From: Oscillospiraceae bacterium
GTDB taxonomy: Bacteria; Bacillota; Clostridia; Oscillospirales; Oscillospiraceae
Assembly (NCBI GenBank): GCA_020025295.1
Contig: JAHHSJ010000013.1
Span: forward strand, 1 to 40,000
Direction: 5' to 3'
DNA: 40,000 nucleotides
The notes beneath the pieces are model-generated. The model was not told the origin of the DNA, did not search any database, and saw only the letters and a program-made list of their open reading frames with translations. The position numbers and the translations under genes were made by a program. Numbering within the stretch: position 1 is the first letter of the stretch; each line of letters starts with the position of its first letter. Shown piece by piece: positions 8,161 through 15,821 of this stretch.

Positions 8161-8960
8161 TCGTTCGTCCTCCCTTCTGCCGCCTTCTGCTTCTCAGCGG
8201 CAGCCTTCTTTTCCTGTGCAGCCTTGATGAGAGCCGCCTTTCTGGCTGCTTCCTCCGCTTCCGCAGCATCCATGATGCGGGTGCGGTTTTCCTCACAGGT
8301 AGCACCCACGCAGCGGTCGCAGCGGCCGTTGCAGGCAAGAGAAGCCTTCTTTGCGGAACCATTGGTTGCAGAAGGAGCTTTGAACTTGTTCTGGAGTGCG
8401 GTTAACGCAGCCAGCACGAAGAAGGCGCCGGGAGTCAGGATAAAGATGGCGCAGGGCTCATATGCCTCGGGCATCAGAGTGAAGCCGAACACCGTGCCGT
8501 TGCCGATCAGCTCACGAATGCTGCCGATGATCGTCAGAGCAAGGGTGAAGCCAAGACCCATGCCGATGCCGTCAAACAGAGAAGGCAGCGGAGGATTCTT
8601 GGAAGCATAGGTCTCTGCACGGCCCAGAATGATGCAGTTAACAACAATCAAGGGGATGTACAGACCCAATGCGGCATACAGATCACGGACGTAGGCCTGC
8701 ATCAGCAGGTCCACCATGGTAACAAAGGACGCAACCACAACAATATAAGAGGGCATACGCACCTTGTCGGGAATAATATTACGAAGCAGCGAAATCATCA
8801 GGTTGGAACAAGCCAAAACCACCGTGGTGCTCAGGCCCATGCCGAGACCGTTCATAGCGGCCGTGGTCACTGCCATGGTGGGACACATACCCAGCATCAG
8901 AACCAGAGTGGGATTCTCCTTGATGATACCGTTGTAAAGCCGTTCAAGTGCCTTTTTCAC
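8157..8960 (-). CDS. rnfE: Rnf complex subunit E with Cys-rich C-terminal extension
   Basis: About 267 residues from a GTG start at 8960 that overlaps the rnfG stop (GTGA) and has a GAGAGGGGG site upstream. The frame is open further upstream inside rnfG but does not look like RnfE there. The membrane core (residues 1-200) shows NPTLVLMLGMCPTMA and IPLIVVNCIILGRAE, matching the RnfA-like Fe-S site. Beyond the core is an extra tail: a cysteine group C210-x3-C214-x2-C217-x4-C222 and then about 40 Ala/Lys/Glu-rich residues (228-267) likely to form one long charged helix. Ordinary RnfE proteins end at roughly 195-230 residues, so the tail is an accessory feature that could bind a metal or Fe-S cluster on the cytoplasmic side. 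Confidence 0.95.
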   Translation of the reverse strand: MKKALERLYNGIIKENPTLVLMLGMCPTMAVTTAAMNGLGMGLSTTVVLACSNLMISLLRNIIPDKVRMPSYIVVVASFVTMVDLLMQAYVRDLYAALGLYIPLIVVNCIILGRAETYASKNPPLPSLFDGIGMGLGFTLALTIIGSIRELIGNGTVFGFTLMPEAYEPCAIFILTPGAFFVLAALTALQNKFKAPSATNGSAKKASLACNGRCDRCVGATCEENRTRIMDAAEAEEAARKAALIKAAQEKKAAAEKQKAAEGRTNE

Positions 8961-9532
8961 GGAGTAACCCCCTCTCTCATCTGTGCGGAGCAATTCAAAG
9001 CCGCATTGACCGCTTCGGTCACAGCATTGGTGGAAATGGTAGCGCCACTGATGGCGTCAATTTCCTCCGGAGCCTTCTTGCCTTCCTTGGTAAAGACCAC
9101 CTCAGGCACATTCATGCCGGTGAACTGGTCCAAGAACTCAGACTTGGTGATATTCGCACCAAGTCCGGCCGTTTCGCTCATGGTGAGCACGGCAACGGCC
9201 ATGATTTCACCCTCGCTGGTGATGCCGACCGTCAGTGCGACATCACCGCCGTAACCGTTGGGAGAGGTGGTCAGGAACACATGACCCAGCTCATTGCCGG
9301 AAGCGTCCAGTGCGGTCATGGCTTCCGAAACCATACCGGCATCCTCAGGCAGTTCCGCCAGTTCAAAGTCGTCTGCTTCCGCAAAGACTTCCCGGTAGGA
9401 CTGGAGCTTTTCTTCCGCTTCCGCCTCAGCAATGGGAGTTTCAGTCACATGGTAAACACCAGCCAAGCAGAATCCAACCACAATGGTAATCAGAAACAGG
9501 ATGGTGGTATCTTTCAGCATCTGCTTATTCAT
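8957..9532 (-). CDS. rnfG: Rnf complex subunit G, covalent FMN flavoprotein
   Basis: 191 residues: an N-terminal membrane anchor (about 9-27), then an extracytoplasmic FMN-binding domain. The motif SGAT (162-165) provides T165 for covalent FMN attachment by ApbE, encoded downstream in the same operon. RnfG relays electrons on the outer face of the membrane between RnfD and the rest of the complex. The start overlaps the rnfD stop (ATGA), and the stop overlaps the rnfE GTG. Confidence 0.96.
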   Translation of the reverse strand: MNKQMLKDTTILFLITIVVGFCLAGVYHVTETPIAEAEAEEKLQSYREVFAEADDFELAELPEDAGMVSEAMTALDASGNELGHVFLTTSPNGYGGDVALTVGITSEGEIMAVAVLTMSETAGLGANITKSEFLDQFTGMNVPEVVFTKEGKKAPEEIDAISGATISTNAVTEAVNAALNCSAQMREGVTP

Positions 9533-10485
9533 TTCGCAGCCCTCACTTTCTGCTTGCCAAAGGGCTTAGGCACCGTGAAACGCTCGATCAGCGGCACCAG
9601 AGTGTTGCCGATGATGATTGCGTAGGACACGCCCTCCGCAGAGGGGCCCAGGATGCGGAACAGAGCCGTCAGCAGGCCCAGCAGAACGCCGTAGATATAG
9701 CGTCCGGTCGGGGTGATCGGAGCCGTCACATAATCGGTCGCCATGAAGAAGGCACCGGCGACCAGACCGCCGCTGAACAGGTGTGCTGCAAAGAAGGACA
9801 GGCTCATCTCCACAGGAGCACCCAGCAGGCCGAAGAGGAAAATCCACGCCATGGTGCTTGCCAGATAGGTCAGGGAGATACGCAGGTCGATGGTGCGGCG
9901 AATCACCAGATAAGCAGCGCCAATCAGGATGGCGAGGATGGACACCTCACCGATGCAGCCGCTATGCAGGCCGAGGAACAGGGCCTTCAGGTCCACTGCA
10001 CCACCGTTTTTCAGCACAGCCAGAGGCGTGGCAGAGCTCATGCCGTCCACTGCCGGGAACGCAGTCATACGGGCAGAGAAGGACAGCAGCAGGAAGCATC
10101 TTGCTGCCAGAGCGGGGTTCATGAAGTTCTGACCCAGACCGCCGAAGAGCTGCTTCACCACCAGAATAGCGAACACGCCGCCAATCAGGGGAATCCAGAA
10201 CGGCACGGTGGAGGGCAGGTTCATAGCAAGGATCAAACCGGTCACCATGGCACTGCCATCCGTGACCGTAATGGGCAGACCCATCAGCTTCTGATAGATC
10301 CACTCCGTCAAAACACAGGCTGCCACACTGACCAGAATGACCATCAGTGCAGGCAGGCCGAACATATACACGCCAAATGCCAGCGGCGGAATCAGAGCAA
10401 TGCAGACATCCCGCATGACGCTCTGGGTCGTCTCACCGGAACGGATATGGGGAGAGACGGAAACATGGAGCATTTTCTTTTCCAT
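9529..10485 (-). CDS. rnfD: Rnf complex subunit D, covalent FMN membrane protein
   Basis: A 318-residue polytopic membrane protein related to NqrB. The FMN site appears as SSATPL with T153 as the likely attachment residue (usual form SGATP). The conserved GGLGQNFMNPALAARC (115-130) and the FMATDYVTAPITPTGRYIYG region near the C-terminus are present. It lies 2 nt downstream of rnfC, with its GGAGGG ribosome binding site inside the end of rnfC. Confidence 0.96.
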   Translation of the reverse strand: MEKKMLHVSVSPHIRSGETTQSVMRDVCIALIPPLAFGVYMFGLPALMVILVSVAACVLTEWIYQKLMGLPITVTDGSAMVTGLILAMNLPSTVPFWIPLIGGVFAILVVKQLFGGLGQNFMNPALAARCFLLLSFSARMTAFPAVDGMSSATPLAVLKNGGAVDLKALFLGLHSGCIGEVSILAILIGAAYLVIRRTIDLRISLTYLASTMAWIFLFGLLGAPVEMSLSFFAAHLFSGGLVAGAFFMATDYVTAPITPTGRYIYGVLLGLLTALFRILGPSAEGVSYAIIIGNTLVPLIERFTVPKPFGKQKVRAAK

Positions 10486-10487
10486 GG

Positions 10488-11831
10488 TTAGCCCTCCTTC
10501 CTTTCGTTTTTGGGGATATGCCGCTTTTCACGCACGGCCTGACGACCATCCATCATGCACTGGGTCAGAGGACGGTTTGCAGGACAGACATAGGCGCAAG
10601 AGCCGCACAGGATGCACTCCATGCCATGAAGCTCTGCAAAGCGGGCATAATCCATATGAGTCGCGGCGATTGCCAGCTGCTGGGGCAGAAGTCCCTCGGG
10701 GCAGGCGGCGACACATTTTCCGCAGCGAATACAGGGAGAAGGAGCGTGCTTTGCCACCGGATCTTCGGTAAAGGCCAGAAGACCGGAGCTGGTACGCATC
10801 ACAGGAACATCCAAATCAAAGACGGCAGTACCCATCATGGGGCCGCCGCTGATGTACTTTTTGGTTTCCTCCTTGGCACCACCGCAGGCGGCGATGACGT
10901 CCTTGAACTGGGTGCCGATGGGGACAAGCAGATTATCCGGCTTCTCAATGCCATCACCGCTGACCGTCATCACACGCTCAATGAGAGGCTTGCCGTAGAC
11001 CACGGCATCCTCAACCGCAGCCGTGGACGCCACATTGGACACAACACAGCCCACGTGCGCCGGCAGTCGGCTGCTGTCCACATCACGACCGGTGACCGCA
11101 TGGATCAGCATACGCTCGCCGCCCTGAGGGTACTTGGTCACCAGAGGCTGTACCCGCATACGAGACTTGCCCTCGACGGCCTTCGTGATCGCTTCGATGG
11201 CCTCAGTCTTATTGTTCTCAATGGCAATCACGCCTTCTGCCTCTGGGAAGAGCATCAGAAGGATCTCCAGACCTCGGACAATATGCTCTGGCTTCTCCCG
11301 CATCAGACGGTCATCCGCCGTCAGATAAGGCTCGCACTCGGCACCGTTCAGGATTACATGGTCAATCTTGGTTCCCTCCGGAGGGGCCAGCTTGACATGC
11401 ATGGGGAAACCTGCGCCGCCCATACCGGCAATGCCGGCGTTCTGGATCGCTGCACGGATTTCCTCCGGAGTCATTGCACTGGGGTCACGGGGCTGATCCC
11501 AAGAGTCGGCCATGGTATACTGCTGATCGTTTTCCACCACGACACACATGGTATTCAGACCATTGTGGCCGGGGCGATACTCAACGGCCTTTACTGTTCC
11601 GGACACACCGGAGTACACAGGCAGGGAGAAAAATCCCTTGGCCTGCGCCAGCATCTGGCCTGCCTTCACCTGATCTCCCTTGGCGACTACCGGCTCTGCC
11701 GGTGCACCCATTCCGCCGGCAAGCGGATAGATGGCAAAATCTCCACAAGGAATCTTCCGGATCGGACAGGACGCCGTGAGTGCCTTGTTGGTTGGGGGAT
11801 GGATACCCCGATGGAATGTTGCTTTTCTCAT
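10488..11831 (-). CDS. rnfC: Rnf complex subunit C, NADH-binding Fe-S protein
   Basis: 447 residues, first gene of the operon. It is a peripheral cytoplasmic subunit that reduces NAD+. The N-terminus (TFHRGIHPP) and barrel-sandwich region are followed by a nucleotide/FMN loop GMGGAGFP (about 136-143). Two 4Fe-4S motifs lie near the C-terminus: C367-x2-C370-x2-C373-x3-C377 and C406-x2-C409-x2-C412-x3-C416. The frame is open back to 12041, but the ATG at 11831 has a GAGGTG site 5 nt upstream and starts the family's usual N-terminus, so I take it. The leader contains a promoter at 11903-11931 and an inverted repeat at 11860-11879. Confidence 0.96.
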   Translation of the reverse strand: MRKATFHRGIHPPTNKALTASCPIRKIPCGDFAIYPLAGGMGAPAEPVVAKGDQVKAGQMLAQAKGFFSLPVYSGVSGTVKAVEYRPGHNGLNTMCVVVENDQQYTMADSWDQPRDPSAMTPEEIRAAIQNAGIAGMGGAGFPMHVKLAPPEGTKIDHVILNGAECEPYLTADDRLMREKPEHIVRGLEILLMLFPEAEGVIAIENNKTEAIEAITKAVEGKSRMRVQPLVTKYPQGGERMLIHAVTGRDVDSSRLPAHVGCVVSNVASTAAVEDAVVYGKPLIERVMTVSGDGIEKPDNLLVPIGTQFKDVIAACGGAKEETKKYISGGPMMGTAVFDLDVPVMRTSSGLLAFTEDPVAKHAPSPCIRCGKCVAACPEGLLPQQLAIAATHMDYARFAELHGMECILCGSCAYVCPANRPLTQCMMDGRQAVREKRHIPKNERKEG

Positions 11832-11859
11832 CTTGCACCTCACACACTCTAGTCTCCTG

Positions 11860-11879
11860 TTCGCAGTTGATTCTGCGAA
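11860..11879. repeat. Inverted repeat in the rnfC leader
   Basis: TTCGCAG (11860-11866), 6-nt spacer, CTGCGAA (11873-11879), between the rnf promoter and the rnfC start. It could be an operator or a 5' hairpin. Confidence 0.45.
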
Positions 11880-11902
11880 GTCAACGAACGATTGACCTTT
11901 TA

Positions 11903-11931
11903 ATTTTATCACACACCTCTGCTGATAACAA
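11903..11931 (-). promoter_or_regulatory. Promoter of the rnf operon
   Basis: Minus strand TTGTTA (11931-11926), 17-nt spacer, TAAAAT (11908-11903), about 70 nt upstream of the rnfC ATG. No competing promoter is as well formed in this gap. Confidence 0.55.
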
Positions 11932-11989
11932 GCAATTCTCCCTTTTGTTTTCGGCTCTCCCCTATTTTCTGCAGATAGACTCAAGACTG

Positions 11990-12034
11990 AAAAACAAAAA
12001 CGCACGCAGGGAACGCATTCCCCCTGCGTGCGTA
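11990..12034 (-). terminator. Terminator of the plsY-glycosyltransferase operon
   Basis: ACGCACGCAGGG pairs with CCCTGCGTGCGT around an ATTC-type loop. On the minus strand the stem is followed by TTTTTGTTTTT. A second small hairpin, GGGCCG/CGGCCC, sits at about 12052-12066 between it and the stop codon. Confidence 0.85.
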
Positions 12035-12128
12035 CAATCAATGAATATCACGGGCCGAAGCGGCCCTTGTGCCGGAATCGTCTGTCTGAACTCCATCTTC
12101 ATAATCCAAATGAAACCACCTTTTGATT

Positions 12129-13241
12129 TCACTGTACCAGGCTGTCTGCCAACTCGCAGATTTTACCGGCAGACTGATTCTCTACATAGGTCTGCTGGTT
12201 GTGAACCATCTGCTCCTTCACCTCCGGCTTCTCCAGCAGCTGCAGCATCTGTTTCACTCCACTTCGTGTTGCCGTCACAGTACAGCACATCCCGTGCCGC
12301 TCATAAAAGTCCACATTATGGCTCTCACAGCCCGGAATGGAGGGCAGCAAACAGAGCAGTGTTCCATTGACGGCTGCCTCAGTAGTGGAAAGCCCGCCCG
12401 CCTTGCTAAGGTACAGGTCACAGGCACGGAGATACAGGGGCATTTGATTCGTCTGCCCCACGACACGGATGCGATCCCCGAAGCGGGTCTTCATCTGCCG
12501 GTAGATCGTCTCATTATTGCCACAGATTATAGTCAAATCCACGGTAGAATCCTGTTTCAGCCTGCTGCAAAGCAAATGAATGGCTTTTTGCAGCTTGCCG
12601 GCACCCATACTTCCACCGGCGATCAATATCTGCTTGTGTTCGGTGTTCATGCCAAGTGCTCGCTTTGCGTCTGTCTGGCTCATCTGGGTAGAGAAGGAAC
12701 GGCTCACAGGAATGCCAAGCGGATAAATTTTCTCTGCCGGAATTCCACGGCCGACAAACTCCGACTTCAGCTCCCCGGTTGGAATGACATAGGCATCGCA
12801 GACGCACTCTTCCATAAAAGGGATACAGGTATAGTCTGTTGCCACCAAAACAGTTTTGGGTAACTGAACCCCTTGTTCCCGAAGGGATGTTAAAATCTGT
12901 GCCGGGAAAATATGGGTCATCAGGATGACATCCACCGGATGCTTGCGCAGGTACTCCGCCATCCGCTCCGCCATATGGGTATTCAGATGGTACACCGGAG
13001 AGCGGACCGGGAGATTCCGGTAGAGATTGCCCATGCCATAAACCACACCGAACAGTTTCGGGGCTCGCTTGACCAGTCCCACATACGCCTGATCCACCTT
13101 TTGGGCCAATTCTGCACTGTGGAGATCATAGGGGTTAAACATGGTGACATGATTCCCTCTGCGCTCCATTTCTTCCTTCAGCGCAGCAGCTGCGGCGTTA
13201 TGGCCTCCGCCGGTACCGCAGGACAGTATCAATGCTTCCAC
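12129..13241 (-). CDS. MGDG synthase/UgtP-type diacylglycerol glycosyltransferase
   Basis: About 370 residues, two GT-B domains. The N-terminal domain begins EALILSCGTGGGHNAAAAAL (PF06925, the diacylglycerol-binding domain of MGDG synthase and UgtP). The C-terminal donor domain has LIAGGSMGAGK and LSKAGGLSTTEA (nucleotide-sugar binding). It likely transfers sugar from a UDP-sugar to diacylglycerol at the cytoplasmic membrane face, making glycolipids or lipoteichoic-acid anchors. The frame runs back to 13340 inside plsY. I choose the GTG at 13241 because it has an AAGGTGG site and the family motif starts right after it. That gives a 13-nt overlap with plsY, so the two genes are translationally linked. 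The sugar and processivity are not predictable. Confidence 0.88.
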   Translation of the reverse strand: MEALILSCGTGGGHNAAAAALKEEMERRGNHVTMFNPYDLHSAELAQKVDQAYVGLVKRAPKLFGVVYGMGNLYRNLPVRSPVYHLNTHMAERMAEYLRKHPVDVILMTHIFPAQILTSLREQGVQLPKTVLVATDYTCIPFMEECVCDAYVIPTGELKSEFVGRGIPAEKIYPLGIPVSRSFSTQMSQTDAKRALGMNTEHKQILIAGGSMGAGKLQKAIHLLCSRLKQDSTVDLTIICGNNETIYRQMKTRFGDRIRVVGQTNQMPLYLRACDLYLSKAGGLSTTEAAVNGTLLCLLPSIPGCESHNVDFYERHGMCCTVTATRSGVKQMLQLLEKPEVKEQMVHNQQTYVENQSAGKICELADSLVQ

Positions 13242-13843
13242 AGAAATCCCACCTTCAAAGACTCTCTCTCTTCCTTGCTCTGGTGCAGTTTCGTGCAAAC
13301 TACACCGCAAATCAGCAGGAAGCCGAGGGTAATTCCCCACTCTGCCTCAATCAGTGCAACACCGATCAGCGCCGTCAAAAACGCCACAATCGTCCGATAG
13401 AAATGAGGCTGAATCCGAACAACGAGGGAAAAAAACAAAAAACTGGCCGCCAAAATCAGCAGTGGACGATAGTCCATCGTCAGGCCCAGCAAGCAGCCAA
13501 AGCTGGTCGCAATCCCCTTTCCACCTCGGAAGCGGAAAAAAATCGGGAAGGCATGACCAAGCACCGGTGCAGCCATCACAAATGCCAAAGAAAACGGATG
13601 GATGATTCCCGGAACCAAATTCAAAAACAGATACACCGGCAGGCAGCCCTTGAGCACATCACCGGTCAATGTAAGAACTCCGCACAGCGTTCCGCCATAC
13701 AAAAACGCATTCGTCGCCCCGGGATTTCCATCCTTACTGTCCTCCAGACCTTCTTCCTTCTGAAACAGCGGCATCAGAATGCGAGCAAACATCAGACTGC
13801 CTGACAAATACCCGAACAGTACAAAAAGAATTGTATATGCCAT
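13229..13843 (-). CDS. plsY: Glycerol-3-phosphate acyltransferase PlsY
   Basis: A 204-residue membrane enzyme that transfers an acyl group from acyl-phosphate to glycerol 3-phosphate, the first step of phospholipid synthesis. PlsY motifs are visible: GYLSGSLMFARI near the N-terminus, GNPGATNAF (about 39-47) and GHAFPIFFRFRGGKGIATS (about 96-114). AGGAGG lies 6 nt before the ATG. An inverted repeat (13852-13894) in the leader could mask part of this site. It forms an operon with the downstream glycolipid glycosyltransferase and is divergent from cardiolipin synthase, a membrane-lipid neighbourhood. Confidence 0.95.
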   Translation of the reverse strand: MAYTILFVLFGYLSGSLMFARILMPLFQKEEGLEDSKDGNPGATNAFLYGGTLCGVLTLTGDVLKGCLPVYLFLNLVPGIIHPFSLAFVMAAPVLGHAFPIFFRFRGGKGIATSFGCLLGLTMDYRPLLILAASFLFFSLVVRIQPHFYRTIVAFLTALIGVALIEAEWGITLGFLLICGVVCTKLHQSKEERESLKVGFLWKH

Positions 13844-13851
13844 TTTGTCCT

Positions 13852-13894
13852 CCTGTTTGACTCTCTTCCGTAGGCTTTTCTTGATTCAAACAGG
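13852..13894 (-). repeat. Inverted repeat overlapping the plsY ribosome binding site
   Basis: CCTGTTTGA (13852-13860) and TCAAACAGG (13886-13894), nine matched bases around a 25-nt loop. On the plsY mRNA the downstream arm ends in CAGG and runs into the AGGAGG ribosome binding site. Confidence 0.5.
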
Positions 13895-14087
13895 GGAAAC
13901 CAACCGACACAACTCGTAATCGACCCCTGCAATCAACCTATTCAGCATACTGCGAGCCTCATCTTCCTTATTTGTATTATCTTAACACAAAGCGACTCAA
14001 CCTTCCACCAAAAAATTCATCGTTTCGCTTCCCCCCTTTTTTCTCTTTTTTCCAAAGATCGTAGTAGTTTTAGTCGTTCAAATGTTA

Positions 14088-14093
14088 TATAAT
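14088..14093 (+). promoter_or_regulatory. -10 element of the cardiolipin synthase promoter
   Basis: A perfect TATAAT at 14088-14093, 37 nt before the chosen ATG, with no good -35 at 16-18 nt. An upstream in-frame ATG at 14092 lies inside this hexamer and so cannot be in the transcript. Confidence 0.5.
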
Positions 14094-14130
14094 GGGGAAA
14101 ACAGAGTTTTACAAGGTGAGGTACGGAACG

Positions 14131-15708
14131 ATGAATCAAGATTTGAATACTCGAGGGATGTCCTTGCTAAAAAAAGGTAAGCACGGAATCGTCACCGCAA
14201 TTTTCAGCCGTGCAGGGCTTGTGGTTCTTTTGCTGGCATTGCAGGTTTTGCTTCTGTTCGGCATTTTCCGCTGGTTTGAAGATTTCATCCCCCATATTTA
14301 CGGCGTTTCGATTGTTATCAATCTACTGATTGTGCTATATTTGCTCAACTCCCATTTTGACCCAACCGCTAAAATCACATGGCTGATGATCATTCTGGTT
14401 TTCCCAGCTTTTGGTGCGCTGCTCTTCCTCTACACACAGCAGGACATCGGCCACCGGGCATTGAAAGCCCGTGCGCTGCAGCTCATCAGTGAAACCAAAG
14501 CTCTGATTCCTCAGGATCAGGACACATTAAAGGAACTCTCCGCAGTTTCTCCCGGTGCGGCTGCTTTGTCCCGTTATGTCTCCCGCAGTGGCTGCTACCC
14601 CATTTATCGGAACACCGAAGTGACCTACTTCCCTCTTGGTGAGGTAAAATTCAAGGCCCTGCTGGAAGAATTGGAACAGGCAAAGAAGTTCATCTTCCTT
14701 GAATACTTCATCATCAACGAGGGAATTATGTGGGGTCAGGTGCTGGAGATTCTGGCACGCAAGGTCAAGGAAGGCGTCGATGTACGAGTCATGTATGATG
14801 GCACCTGCGAATTTTCCGCACTGCCTCACAACTATCCCAAGCGTCTGAAGGATCTGGGCATCCAGTGCAAAGCCTTTGCTCCCATTTCCCCCTTTGTTTC
14901 CACGCACTATAATTACAGAGATCACCGCAAAATTCTGGTCATTGACGGAAAAGTCGGATTCACCGGCGGCGTGAATCTGGCGGATGAATACATCAACCAG
15001 CACGAACGCTTTGGTCACTGGAAGGACACCGCTGTTATGCTCAAGGGTGAGGCTGTCCGCAGCTTTACGCTGATGTTCCTCCAAACTTGGTATATGGAGG
15101 AAAAAGAACCGGCTTTTGAACCTTATATTCAGATTCCGGAGGATTTGGATGTAAAAGCGGACGGTTTTGTAATGCCTTACGGCGACTGCCCTCTGGATAG
15201 CTACAAGGTAGGCGAACAGGTTTACATCGATCTTCTGAACCGTGCTGAACGGTATGTTCACATCATGACTCCTTACCTTATCCTTGACGGGGAGATGGAA
15301 AACGCAATCAAGTTTGCCGCAGAGCGAGGTGTGGATGTCCGCATTATTCTCCCCGGCATCCCCGACAAGAAAATCCCCTTTGCTCTGGCTTTGACCCATT
15401 ATTCTTCCCTGCTGGAGTCCGGCGTCAAGCTCTATGAATACAAACCGGGATTTGTCCACGCCAAAAGCTTTGTTGTTGATGACCGTGAGGCCGTGGTTGG
15501 TACCATCAACCTGGATTATCGCAGCCTGTACCATCATTTCGAATGTGCCGCCTATATGTATGGTGTGGCCTGCATCGCCGATGTGGAACAGGATTTTCTG
15601 GAAACGCAGGAAAAATGCAGAGTGATTACCTCTCAGTCCATGAAGCACGAATCTCTCTTCCGCCGCATTGCCGGCTACATTATGAAGGTATTCGCTCCCC
15701 TGCTGTAA
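14131..15708 (+). CDS. cls: Cardiolipin synthase
   Basis: A 525-residue phospholipase-D-type enzyme that joins two phosphatidylglycerols to cardiolipin and glycerol. Hydrophobic segments lie at about 29-46, 57-72 and 83-101. Two HKD motifs follow: H265 (HRKILVIDGKVGFTGG) and H443 (HAKSFVVDDREAVVG), each with the paired Lys and Asp. I choose the ATG at 14131 because it has a GGTGAGG site and because the upstream ATG at 14092 overlaps the -10 hexamer. It is divergent from plsY and the glycolipid synthase and ends at a strong bidirectional terminator. Confidence 0.94.
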   Translation: MNQDLNTRGMSLLKKGKHGIVTAIFSRAGLVVLLLALQVLLLFGIFRWFEDFIPHIYGVSIVINLLIVLYLLNSHFDPTAKITWLMIILVFPAFGALLFLYTQQDIGHRALKARALQLISETKALIPQDQDTLKELSAVSPGAAALSRYVSRSGCYPIYRNTEVTYFPLGEVKFKALLEELEQAKKFIFLEYFIINEGIMWGQVLEILARKVKEGVDVRVMYDGTCEFSALPHNYPKRLKDLGIQCKAFAPISPFVSTHYNYRDHRKILVIDGKVGFTGGVNLADEYINQHERFGHWKDTAVMLKGEAVRSFTLMFLQTWYMEEKEPAFEPYIQIPEDLDVKADGFVMPYGDCPLDSYKVGEQVYIDLLNRAERYVHIMTPYLILDGEMENAIKFAAERGVDVRIILPGIPDKKIPFALALTHYSSLLESGVKLYEYKPGFVHAKSFVVDDREAVVGTINLDYRSLYHHFECAAYMYGVACIADVEQDFLETQEKCRVITSQSMKHESLFRRIAGYIMKVFAPLL

Positions 15709-15721
15709 TCATCCATAGCAA

Positions 15722-15765
15722 AAAAGAACTCTTCTCTTAATCAAAATTAAGAGAAGAGTTCTTTT
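15722..15765. terminator. Bidirectional terminator between cls and the YjiH-like gene
   Basis: A perfect 20-nt stem (15722-15741 with 15746-15765) around CAAA, starting AAAAGAACTC and ending GAGTTCTTTT, so a U-rich tail forms on either strand. It separates convergent genes. Confidence 0.88.
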
Positions 15766-15821
15766 CTCATTTAGAGATTTTTTTGAACCAGCTGCGTCAA
15801 GCCGGTTCCTGACCAATCAAA

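Noticed and set aside
10518..11852. 444-codon plus-strand frame opposite rnfC
   Set aside because: A shadow frame; rnfC on the minus strand has both Fe-S motifs and is part of a tight operon.
11832..12041. N-terminal extension of rnfC by 70 codons
   Set aside because: The extra sequence covers the promoter and leader and ends in the terminator of the neighbouring operon; a good ribosome binding site supports the start at 11831.
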